From contig JAEMWC010000024.1 of the NCBI GenBank assembly GCA_016490735.1, positions 756,001-820,000 of the forward strand: 64,000 nucleotides of DNA, written 5' to 3'. The notes under the pieces are model-generated. The model worked only from the letters and a program-made list of their open reading frames with translations. It searched no databases and was not told the origin of the DNA. Made by a program: the position numbers and the translations under genes. The stretch is from Pachyseris speciosa (lineage: Eukaryota; Cnidaria; Anthozoa; Scleractinia; Pachyseridae). Shown here piece by piece: positions 20,618 through 30,862 of this stretch (positions are counted from its first letter, which is position 1; each line of letters starts with the position of its first letter).

Positions 20618-20949
20618 CTTAAAAATTTGAAACTTGTATGAATGTATGAAAAGATCCCTATTTATCACTCATTCGCGAATACGCGACTATCAACTACTGC
20701 TTTGAGCTCATCTGATCATTTTCGCTATGGCTTGTCAAGATGCTGTCTTTGTTAAAACGCTTCCCAAACAAATTCGACCTGTGATCCTCACCACTGCTTC
20801 TGACGGGTTGAATGCTGCAGTTGTCTCGCTGGCTGTTACGAGAAACCTACCGTTTAAATGCTACATTTGAATTTCACTGAGGTCATTGTTCTCTGAATTG
20901 ACTCTTTCACTGATATTTTTCCACTTGAGACCACTGGGGCCATAATAAA
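20618..20949. other. 332-bp segment present only in the right arm
   Basis: The left arm jumps from the equivalent of 20950 to 20617. The segment holds the original 3' end of the HPSQ-motif gene and a 47-codon ATG frame (20727-20870, plus strand) whose TGA overlaps the minus-strand TAG by a few bases in opposite orientation. The 47-codon frame is too short to support as a gene. Confidence 0.6.
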
Positions 20950-21401
20950 CTGAATACAAAATTCGATCTTGTAGTTGCTTCGCTTGAGTAACTTCACCAC
21001 ATCCTTCAAGCTCCAGAGATGTGAGGTATAGACTGGTCCAAGGCATCTTTGCGAGATCGCTGACGTAGGCTTCCCAGGATTTGCCAATCTTAAATCCAAG
21101 AGTATTACACACACTACCAGCGATCTTCAGGACATCGTCAAGGTTCATTTTCTCCACCGCATCATCTCGGAAATAAAACCAAGCATCTTCACTATCCAGC
21201 ATCAGGCAGGAGTGCTGTCTTTGACTGGGATGTTGAATGGTGCAACCATTGCAGCGAGTTACTTTTTCTTCTTGAATCATTGTCTAGTATAGCGGCATAC
21301 GTTATCTGAAAAACATGGCCGATAAGACTGGCTATCCTCTCCCGTTGAACTTCCACTTCGTCAACCGTCAAGAAAGGTTTAGAACTAGATTCAACTTCCA
21401 T
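20861..21401 (-). pseudogene. HPSQ-motif gene, right copy (2-bp frameshift)
   Basis: ATG at 21401, TAG at 20861-20863. Near 21287 the left copy has ACTAGACACAATG where this copy has ACTAGACAATG. The two missing bases move the frame, so the N-terminal 49 or so codons and the rest are in different frames. The 3' end differs from the left copy because the 332-bp segment is intact here. No domain family recognised. Confidence 0.55.
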
Positions 21402-21582
21402 GTTTGGAAACACCTCACCAAAGAAATAACTCGACCGATAGACGTTTATGAATGATGTGTTAGGCACAGAACGCGCTTTTATGGGTTGGGAAACAATAGA
21501 GTTTTCACTTAACCATTATCACATTAATAACGTGACGACTACCGTCTTTGTAGAGTTAAAAAAAAATAACTTAAGCAAACGT

Positions 21583-21754
21583 CAGCGAGAGGTTGCGAAG
21601 GAAGTCATCCACTGTCTCTGTTATGTAAAGGAATACATCCACTATTAGTATGCGAAGGAATTCATCCGCTCTCTGTTATGTAAAGAAATACATCCACTGT
21701 TATTATCCTAAGGAATTCATCCACTGTCTCTGTTGTGTAAAGAAATACATCCAC
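21583..21754 (-). repeat. Subterminal tandem repeat, right arm
   Basis: Mirror of 8661-8832, with the same three units and six GTGGATG-type motifs. Confidence 0.7.
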
Positions 21755-21846
21755 TATAATTACGTTATGGACATTAATGTATTCCACAGCAATTTAATGA
21801 GAAACCACAGCAAAAAAAAGGAAACTGTGGTCCCTAATACACTACT

Positions 21847-21852
21847 CACCAG
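21847..21852 (+). repeat. Right 6-bp target site duplication (CACCAG)
   Basis: Follows the right terminus ACACTACT; see 8563-8568. Confidence 0.85.
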
Positions 21853-21868
21853 GCCTCGCTTTGAAAAG

Positions 21869-21899
<31 letters not shown>

Positions 21900-22044
21900 T
21901 TAAGGGGATGGGAGTTACCAATATCAATGAGATAAAGTAATTAAGCTCTCACCATAAAACGTTGCGTTTGTTTGCTATTAACTGTTTTACAGTTGTTCGT
22001 CGGTTGCTTCTCTTTGTGCTTTTAGTGGTTTCTGTCCATTCATC

Positions 22045-24834
22045 ATGTTACCTTACCGAATGTTCTTAGTTCTGCTGGCTGCAGTTGCGTTGAAGGCGCA
22101 AGGTACGTTAATCGCGAATTTGTATGAACCCTTCAGCTCGAATTTCCGAACTTTTAGTAATCCGTGACAAGATGAGTTAAGCCGACGAAGTTTTAAAGCA
22201 AAAAAGTCATCTTGTGTTGTTTCGGTTGAAACGGGAAGATTGTTTAAATTCATCGTGCTTTTTAACTGATGACAGAATTTCGCTGTTTCAGAGAGGACAT
22301 AAAATGACAGACAATGCATCTATATTTTTCATTTCCTAATTACTGACATTTTTTGTTCTTGAACCAAAGAAATTCTCTTGAACAAAGGCAGACTAAATAA
22401 AGATAAAAGTAATTGAAACCAATTTTATGGCTTTTCAACATTAGGATTAAACAAAATCGTGGCGAACGCAGAAAAATATTGCAGTGGACCTGATAAACAT
22501 AAACATTAATACTAATCATGGCACAGCAAATCAGTGAATGTGGCATATGAAAAAAAGGTGGTAAGGAGGAGATTTACTTTCCAAAGGAATGAGCGGACTA
22601 CAGCAAGTCATTTGAATGTAACAAGTCTGATAAGTGGGGCGCACTCTACTAACATAATGCCTAAATATAAACACGATCTAAATTCTCTTTTTATTTTGGT
22701 CACAAAAAAATAATTTTCATGCACCGTCTAAGGAAGTTATACGGACACTATTTTACATTACCGTAAATTTAACTTTTTTAATGTTATTTTTTATTTCATT
22801 TTGCGTTACTGCACTGTAAGGAAACTGTAATTTAGCACTATTATTCATGCCATTGGCCTAATATTGTCAACATGTGTTTCTCTTTCCACGGTAAATCAGA
22901 AAACAAATTAGGCTGCTGGATTACGTATGGTTAGGTAAACATGTACAACATTTGAAACTCCAATAGCCGTTTCCGAAACGTTTTGTTTGTGAAGCTGATC
23001 AAATAGGAACAGTAGCTTTGACTTGACAGACACATCATATACTTTAGCTTACGCACGAACTAACTGGAAAATTGTCCCTGGTTAAAAAGATATGCGACAA
23101 ATTGTTTTTATGAATATGCTCCACGCAGGCGCAAAGCCAGTGTTCTTCCGTCTCTCCTCCGCCCATAAAAGATCCACAAATCAATGACACCCGGGATTTT
23201 ACGTCTTACCCATAGGATTTGCTTTTCAGTCGGGTCAATTTTCAGGATAGATCTCCTGTACTCAGCTAGAAAATGTTGCTTCTATTTAAGACCTCCTAAT
23301 GCCTTTCATTAAAAGAAATTTTCAAAAGGCCTATAAAATTTAGAGTTTCTCGGACCGTGCACGCGTTGCAATCGGAGATTATAAAAATCATGTAAATTAA
23401 TTCCAGCGACTCGGGGCTATACCGCTGGCTTGATCCAACGCGCGCAAAGTAAATAAGGAGAAGAAAGAGACAGCTCGCAGTCCACCCTGTCCCTCCACCT
23501 CCCCCCCCCCCCCCCCAACCCCTCAGGACGGGCTGATACTCAGGCTATCCACCCTGTACAATAACTGTAGCGCTGTTATTATTTAAACTCCTCTTTTCTT
23601 ATTTACATCATACCTGCGTAAAAACAGGACAATCCCCCTCTTCCCGCAAGTGCCTACACCCTTCCCCAACATTAAAACTATGAAGAAATATTCTCCAGAA
23701 CAACAAAAAATGATGATAAACTCCGTGCGCTAATTTAGTATAATTTAGTTATTAACAACTTTCATATAAACTTTTCTTTGCTTTACATCCAAACAGATGA
23801 AGAATGTCCAACCGATTCCGCAGGTTAGTTAAAACCTAAGTTGAAGTTTTTATAGTAGAATTCACAAGTGGTTTAGTTAGTCGCAGTGTTATCTCGTCAG
23901 CACGATGTTCGTTGACTGGCAAGAATAGAGTACCCTCTATAGTTACGGAGGACCTCGCCTCTACAGAATAATTTTCGGGAGATTTTTAGCAATCTTCGGG
24001 TAATTTGGGTACTTCTTGGAAGTCCTAACAAGTATCCGAATGAGCCCGGTAAATGTCAGAAGTGTACTCTTGACATTTGACAGTAGTCGTAGAAAGTCTC
24101 GCGAATCGAACGATTTTCTCGAAAAATTCATGAAAATTGTGTTTACGTCTTGGTTTGATCTTCAAGAATGACATGATAATCTCTTTATTCCTTCTTTAGT
24201 TCCAGATCCTGTTGCCTTATTTCCTCTCAATTCCCAGTACGGTACCAAGGAGATCAACGATCGCGTTGCCGAAGGGGACTCCTCTGGGGTTAGTCTGGCA
24301 CCAGGTCCTGACGGCCAAGCTGGTGGTTCTTATGAATTTGCCGGAAATGCAACCAGCTACATCGAGTTTCCTAACTCTGAAAATGGGCCTTTGGATGCGC
24401 GGTACTCAATCACGATGCTCTGCTGGGTGTACTCTGAAGGTCAAGACGGTCCTCTTTTTAACTACTTGCCGAGTGGGGCGTGGGGAGTCCATCTTTGGGT
24501 AGTAAGTGGTCAACTTTTTGTGCGTTTTACCAAACGAGATTACTCTTTTACAAATGCCTTACTAAACACCGCTCTCGCTGGTGGATGGAAGTTTGTTGGT
24601 GCGTCCTATGATAGTGCTTCCGGTGAGGCAAAGCTGTGGGTTGATGGAAATGTGGTCCAGACGCTGTACATCGGAGAGGGTCTTGATCTGGCCACGAAAG
24701 ACCCCATCAGAATGGGAGTGAAAGCGGATGATGGAAGGTACTTCAAAGGTAGAATCGCCGAGATGCAGGTGTACAACGAAGCCCTGACCCAAGCCCAAAT
24801 ACAGGCGATCCAACAGAGAACTGTGGTATTGTAG
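22045..24834 (+). CDS. Secreted LamG/concanavalin A-like protein, copy B (intact)
   Basis: Coding exons 22045-22102, 23797-23823 and 24200-24834 join in frame to 239 aa (720 nt with stop). Exon 1 encodes a clean signal peptide (MLPYRMFLVLLAAVALKAQ). Exon 2 gives a short acidic linker with one cysteine (DEECPTDSA). Exon 3 holds one beta-sandwich domain of the LamG_3/concanavalin A-like type, about residues 28-239, with typical SYEFAGN, LCWVYSEGQ, GWKFVGASYD, KLWVDGN and GRIAEMQVYN strands. Such domains in secreted proteins often bind glycans or matrix; the ligand here is unknown. There is no transmembrane segment. The stop codon is the last codon of exon 3 and touches the donor GTAAGG; a probable 3' UTR exon begins at 25901. 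It is the direct-repeat partner of 3246-6042. Confidence 0.85.
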
Positions 24835-25402
24835 GTAAGGATTCATGCTTTTCAGGAACAACAATAAGACCCAAACGATCAGAAAAGTTTTCGTCAGGGT
24901 GATACATGAATGTCAAAGTCGTTCCTAGGGTCTTCCATTCTCCCACGTAACTTTGTAAGTCAATTAATAAAAGGAACTTGGTTTAGAGTTGTCTGTACTC
25001 TTATCGACAACGATGTTCGTCAACACAGTGATCAAAATGCACCTGGTGAGTCCACAATTGTTTTCAACTGTGGTGACGAATGTCGTTTTCGATAAGAGCA
25101 CAGACAACACTAAACCACGTTCTATTTGTTTTACAGCAGAATATCAACGTCAAAAAAATGAAAAACGCATTGCGTGACACGTTGACGCTATAGACTATAA
25201 CGGTAAATTATCCCAATAAGATTGCGAGATTACTAGAAATTGTGGACAAAAATAGCTTAAACCATAACTAAGTTTTAATCTCGGAGAGCGGAATAAAATT
25301 GAGCGGAGTTTTGCTTCCAGTTTTGCGCTAAAGTATTTTTAGCGCGAATTGAGTCTCGGTGGAAACCAGGAAGAGAACGAGACGCCGGGATTTACCATGA
25401 AC

Positions 25403-25646
25403 GAGGCCTTCCAAGGGGTACAAGCGACAAGCGACAGGGCTCCGAAAACAGGCGACAATCTTCTCCCAAAACACCGACAACCGACAGAAATTGGCAGAAA
25501 AACGCGACAGTTGCTACAGCGACAATTCACTTTCCATTCATTTCTGTTTTCTTTGCGACTGTGACATTTGTCCCTAACGAAACAAGCGAGAGACAGAGTC
25601 GTAAACGAGCGACAAAGCGAAACCATACTAACTCTTGGAATGCCTC
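25403..25646. repeat. 244-bp MITE absent from LamG copy A
   Basis: Copy A reads straight through (GATTTACCATAAACGG near 6380), whereas copy B has this insert between the same flanks. The ends share GAGGCMTTCCA inverted. The inside is rich in GCGACAA-type motifs. CAT may be the duplicated target. A related inverted sequence is at 27280-27520. Confidence 0.65.
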
Positions 25647-25900
25647 ATAAACGGAATGGAGTGCGAGACTCCACTCTACGTTCAGTTAGGTGTAGATTGC
25701 AATAACTTTACTGGGTAGTAGCTAACATCCAGCGTTGATGAAGGTCTCCAGTGAGCGCCAACGTTCGCAAACGATTTATTCCCACAATCAGTGATGAGTT
25801 TGAGTTGACTTTGGACCTCACCTGTTCAGTCCACAGTACAGTTTACGCCATGTAAAGTTTTTTCCGCTTTTGCAACCTCTTTTACTTTTGTCTTTTGCAG

Positions 25901-25990
25901 CCTGATCCGGGAGAGAAGACCAGTTCATCTATTGTCCGCCAAGTTACTGTTGTTAAAATTATTGGTTTTATATTGTTTACTGGTGTAAGT
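25901..25990 (+). other. Probable 3' UTR exon of LamG copy B
   Basis: A TCTTTTGCAG acceptor ends at 25900; sequence is conserved with copy A from 7088. The donor-like GTGTAAGT near 25983 may allow further splicing. Confidence 0.4.
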
Positions 25991-25999
25991 TGCAGAATA

Positions 26000-28850
26000 A
26001 ACTCATTCACCTTGTTCTCTGTGGTTATTTGTAACACACCTTAGCTTTGCAGTTTAACATTACGTTGAAATCATCTGATACTGTTAACAGAGGTAACTTT
26101 TCCTCCTCCACAAATTAAAACAAAAATTGTATAAAAAGATCAACATTACCAAACGACAAACTGCCGTTGGCCGTTTCTGTAGACTTTCTCAAAGACCTCC
26201 GCTTATTGTTCCTCTTCGCGCTTTACGCTCTCCCAAGCCGACTTTTTTATTTAATACCTACAAGCAAGCATTTTCTCGTGTGAAACCCCAAGTTTTAAAA
26301 GCAAAATTAACGATAAAAACGTTACATGACGTTTCGACGACCTCATGTCATCATTGTCGAATTTGAAAAAATTAACATAAATGACATTAGATATATACAG
26401 AAATAGACAAGAATGCGAATAAAAAATAATAGCACGAGTGTTCACACAGAGTTTCGCGCCAATAGTCACTTTGGTGAAATTTATTCTACATGTACTTAAT
26501 AACACAATTACAAACTATTACAAGTTAATTAAAAGTTAATTACAAGTTACAACTTTAATGAAAAGAAAAGAAAATTCTTAATAGACTGGGCCGCAAATAG
26601 CTTTAGAGCTAGTCGATGCGGACAAGTATTAAGCTTTGGTCTGTTCTTCCTAATCAAGAGCATTTCAAAAATTAAACACTCAAGCTTGCTTCGGCATTTC
26701 TTAAGAATTTTACAATGCCCAATGATAATTCAGTTTTTCTGAATCTATTTTTGTATTCCACGCCATTCTTTGAAGTTACTTCGTTCTCATTACTGAGGCG
26801 CAATAAGCATGTCGTCACTCCAAATTGACCAATAAGAGGAAAATATAAAAACAACGCACCGTATGTATCGGAGGTTACTCCCTCCGCTCATTTTCCCTTT
26901 GGTCATCGTGTAAGTGAATATCACCGGTTGAATATGGTGCCTTCAAGGTGTCACGATCTGACATTACGCTCGTAACTATATTTGATCAAAACTCCAAAAG
27001 AGAGTGCTCTTGTTGTAGGCTCCGTGAAGCGAAAGGGCTCCCTTACTGAGATGAGTAATGACAGACGGCATGTAAAGCTTGGTCTTCACATTGACCTGAT
27101 CCAGTAGAGAAGCGGGTTCCTTGCTAAGCTGACTGTTGATCACCAATTCAATGAACTTAAAAGACTAGAGTGCCCGTCCAGATACGCTTACATATTGATA
27201 ATACAATATATAACCCCATGCAGGGTGGAGAACATTCGCAGAAAATAGCATAGCACATAGAAAGACGGACACAAAAGGGGAAGGAGAGGCCTTCCACGAG
27301 GGGTGGTCTGGTGTTGCTTTGTTTCTCGTGTATGACTCCGTCTCTCGGTTGTTTCGTTAGCGACAAATGTCGCTGTCGCAAAGAAAACAAAGAAGGAAAA
27401 GGCGGTGAATCGTCGCCGTCGCAAACTGTCGCACTTTTTCTGCCAATTTCTGTCGGTTTTCTGGGAGACGATTGTCGCCTGTTTTAAGAGCCATGTCGCT
27501 AGTTGCTTCTACCCATCGTGAATTAAACCCGCAAAGGTTTTATCTTCATCTTGTGTCTACATCTTCTCCATATTTGCGAAGAAAGTACTTTTTACAGAGA
27601 TATAAAAATTGCAAAGTAAGAAGTTATTTGGGTTCCTCACACTTGGTGGGGTTGATATGTATATTTTTATTTTAATGAAAAAGTACACTAATTTACCTTT
27701 CAATATGGCATCAGCGTTCTATGCATTCTAGCAAATGAATTAACATGTATAAACACCTCTTTCAAATGTGTGTTTTAAATTAAGGAGACGATATTTGCAT
27801 AACTATCACTTACTCTTGCAACCCCAAATTAATAATCTGCTTGGCTTGCAGCTGTAAAGACCTTCAAAAACAGACACATATCGTATTCAGTCTTTTGGAA
27901 CATTTTGCAGTGCTTCGACACCTGACGACATTGTGGCATGTGTTTTTCTCAATAACACAATACGCGCTGTTTAAAAATTTCTTTCCCTATTTCAGTTCAT
28001 ACTGAAGAACAAAGTATTTTCCTGCCTTGTTCCAAATATTAAACAATTAAATCGAACAATTAACCAAGTCAGTATAAAGAAGTTTTCTTTATTGTCAATG
28101 CTGTTGATGCCTTGAAGTAATCTAGAAAAGTACTATTCAGAATTTCCACTCCTTCTATAATACTCTGAGGGAAGGTGCTTCCCTTGATGTATTCAAGAAG
28201 CCACATTTATTATTATCACTCCAATCAATATCATCTCCAAATGAAGGTTTTTCCTTCCCTAACCACGCCATTATCCTAATTGCTTTTTATCGTGAAATAA
28301 TTCTTATATGCAATTTGAATACTGTGGTTGGGAAAGCCCTTTGAATGGCCCTCGACGAACGCAAAGAAAACTACAGGCCGTGTACTTTATTTTTCTCTTT
28401 ACGATATTGCATCCTAATTAATGTAAAAAAAATTCAAATCGCGATTGGATTCGCTTGAGTTGTTAGCTGTGTACAAATGTTATTCTTTCGCTCTTCAAAC
28501 AACTCTATGCAAAATTCGTTTCGATCCCATCCATACTACTCATGTTGACACAGGAGTTTACCACGAAATTTATAAGACAGGATGCAAAAATGAAGACAAA
28601 TGCATGTAAAACGCAGAAGAACGTACTAAATACAAACATTGTCAATCCTGCAGTGAAGTGTTTGGCTTGATCCACGTTTGCAAATCGTTGCTATGATCCT
28701 TTCATTTTTCTTCTCTCAACTTTCCTTCCCTCTTTATTCGCCTTGTGCGTTTCTCTCCATTTGTTGATATTGTCGGTTGGCTATAAATCTTTGGCTATGT
28801 ACTCTGTAATCAGAGTTCAATTTCGTTTGATTCTCCCACGTATTCTCCAT
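26000..28850. other. Intergenic, repeats only
   Basis: 26255-26520 contains a GACGTTTCGACGAC...CATGTCATCA motif, like the end of a Penelope-type element (weak). 27280-27520 is an inverted relative of the MITE at 25403. No supported gene is seen. Confidence 0.4.
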
Positions 28851-28875
28851 TAAGGTACTGTATACAGTGTTATTT

Positions 28876-29160
28876 TCACGTAGTTACCCACACCGCGATC
28901 ACAATCAAAGCAACGAGGTAATTTCCAACGTACAAAGAATACAGGAAGATAATCAGTGTTAAAGCAATCGCTACACATGCACCAATAATCTGCTCCTTCG
29001 TTGCTTCCCTGATTCGGTCGCGCACCAAGTTTTCGAAGGTATCGATCGCATTCCTCGCCTCCCTGGTCGCGGAATTGGCCCACAAGCTCTTATTCATGGT
29101 AGAAGTTTTCCTGACTCTGGGAGTCTTTTTTTGTGATGTAGAAAGATGGTTATTATCCAT
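28876..29160 (-). CDS. Possible small two-helix membrane protein
   Basis: A 94-codon frame with ATG at 29160 and no intron. The first about 55 residues are hydrophilic and basic, with a short amphipathic stretch (FENLVRDRIREATKEQ). Two hydrophobic segments follow (around IIGACVAIALTLIIFLYSLY and YLVALIVIAVWV), enough for a helical hairpin in a membrane. No family recognised. It could also be an exon of a longer gene or chance; the ordered hydrophilic-then-hydrophobic layout is the only support. Confidence 0.35.
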   Translation of the reverse strand: MDNNHLSTSQKKTPRVRKTSTMNKSLWANSATREARNAIDTFENLVRDRIREATKEQIIGACVAIALTLIIFLYSLYVGNYLVALIVIAVWVTT

Positions 29161-30862
29161 GTCTTGCGGTTCGAATTCAAAATCCTCTCTACCTTAGGCT
29201 AACGAGTACACATGGTACACAGTTATCTTCAGTACGCTAAACTCATTCAGACGGAACAGCATTCAAGTGATTTTATTTTGAGAGTCTCAAGGACTATATG
29301 TAAATCCATACCCATGGGGAGTGCGAAAATAGTTTCGATCACAAACAAAGAAAGTACTGATGATCATTAATATTTGATTCAACATTCACTGACTGGGTAT
29401 GAATGACAAACAAAATTAATCAGTAAAATAGTAGGATACTTTGCCATTCATGAACATTTTACTTCGGTATTTATATAGCGACAAATTAATTGTCAATCTT
29501 TATTTAGCGAAGGATCTTAATGTTGAGACGTTTAATATTTGCAGTTCTGTTACGCAAAATAAGTTGTAGGCGCGCCAACAAAGGCAGACTACACTCACTC
29601 CCTTAATTTTTCTTGGCGATAATAAAGCAAGAGGTACAAGCGTGCGCGCGCGAAAATCGCCTCTCGCGAGGACACGCGCAAAACAAAGGGTATGAGTTTT
29701 TTTGAGCGGTTGCGGTGTGAAAGACATTTGAGAGCATGCCTCTTTTAGTAAGAAAAATAAGACAGAGGACGTTAGAGGCACTTAAGTCTGAACTACATAT
29801 GCTTAGGGATTCAGTTGACACCATCCTACCAAACATTTCAAGAAGTACCACTCCTCCCTTCCCCAACCAAGACTGATGAAATAAGACAGCTGCTCTTGAT
29901 AACCGTGGGTTTAGCAGAACTTGCCAGATTCACAAAAATGAAGCCCTCAACAGTTAAATCCCATCTTTCTAATTCACCATCTCGCCCTGGAAATGCTCCT
30001 TAAAACACAATAACAACAAGCAAGGATATTGAAACTATCTCTCTTAACACAATAAAATTGTTTAACTCATCGTCAATTTTTTTGGCAAAGAGAAGCTCCA
30101 ACCAAAGGATGCAAGCAAGCATCGACGAGCTTGACCGAGGCATTTGGTTCCGGGTTAAAGCATAAGGGGATAACCCGCCCGGGATGAAAGGTGTGTTTAA
30201 GTGGCCATGTTTGACAATAAGAATAGGCAAATGAGCTGTAACACTGGAAAACTATGGCTGATTCACAGTATTGAAGCTACATGACATAATGTGCATTCAA
30301 ATGGAGTAAGGGTTTGCAATCCCGAACAACACAAAGTAATTTATTTTTTGAAGATGTTTAATGTGATAATGACGAAGTATGGAGTAAGGCTATTTGATAA
30401 AAGCACAATTTTCTTAAACACGTCTCGGACATGAAATCATACATGTCTGTTTCGACTGGCAATTCGAATGCGTCAAGTGTCAGTGTTGGGCATATGTGTA
30501 TCTCATTCACGCAATTAACATATATGGGTGTATTAAGGACTGCACCGTTATAATTGTCAAGTGGAAAATAAATTATTTAAGAGAAAAAAGACACAATTCA
30601 CTTTTACTTGGCTTCCCGTCAGCTCGGACAAGGAGTGAAAATGGTCGATGAAGACAAACAACAAAATAAATTGCTGATAAATGGTAAACTTTCTTCAAAG
30701 GGATAAATCACAAATAGACTGATAGCAAGTCAAGTCAGAACAGAATTTTCATTCTCGTATATCCATATCATACAATAAAATTATACTAACTTAAATTAAA
30801 CTTAAATAACCTTCAATGAATTTATATTTACACATCAAACACTCAAGTCTCATCCTTGGATG
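29161..30862. other. No gene recognised
   Basis: Short frames only (for example 29500-29866 and 30000-30230, minus), without family resemblance. 30790-30862 is probably the 3' UTR of EAF (AATAAA-like CATACAATAAAA at about 30771 is on the wrong strand, so the poly(A) site is not resolved). Confidence 0.4.

Larger units (their letters stand above)
8569..21846. mobile_element. 13.3-kb palindromic mobile element with giant terminal inverted repeats
   Basis: The ends are AGTAGTGTATTAGGGACC and its exact reverse complement. The two halves are near-identical inverted copies along almost the full length. Paired features give a constant coordinate sum of 30095 for the inner arms; this becomes 30071 and then 30415 further out because of length changes. 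The hinge is asymmetric: 421 bp (14732-15152) occurs only on the left, then an inner palindrome centred at 15258 has a 49-bp spacer. A 6-bp target duplication with AG...CT ends is the pattern reported for Maverick/Polinton elements, but no polymerase B, integrase, ATPase or capsid gene is recognisable. It could be a defective derivative of such an element or a giant foldback transposon. Both arms carry the same nested LINE and MITE, so those insertions predate formation of the palindrome. Confidence 0.8.

Noticed and set aside
8569..21846. Palindrome as a pure assembly or read-hairpin artefact
   Set aside because: A hairpin artefact would give identical arms and no target duplication. Here the arms differ by 332 bp, 421 bp, 12 bp, small frameshifts and substitutions, and CACCAG flanks exact ends. 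Joining of two haplotypes cannot be fully excluded without reads.
8569..21846. Firm naming of the palindromic element as Maverick/Polinton or adintovirus
   Set aside because: Only the ends and target length fit. No polymerase, integrase, ATPase, protease or capsid gene is seen, so the name stays a hypothesis.
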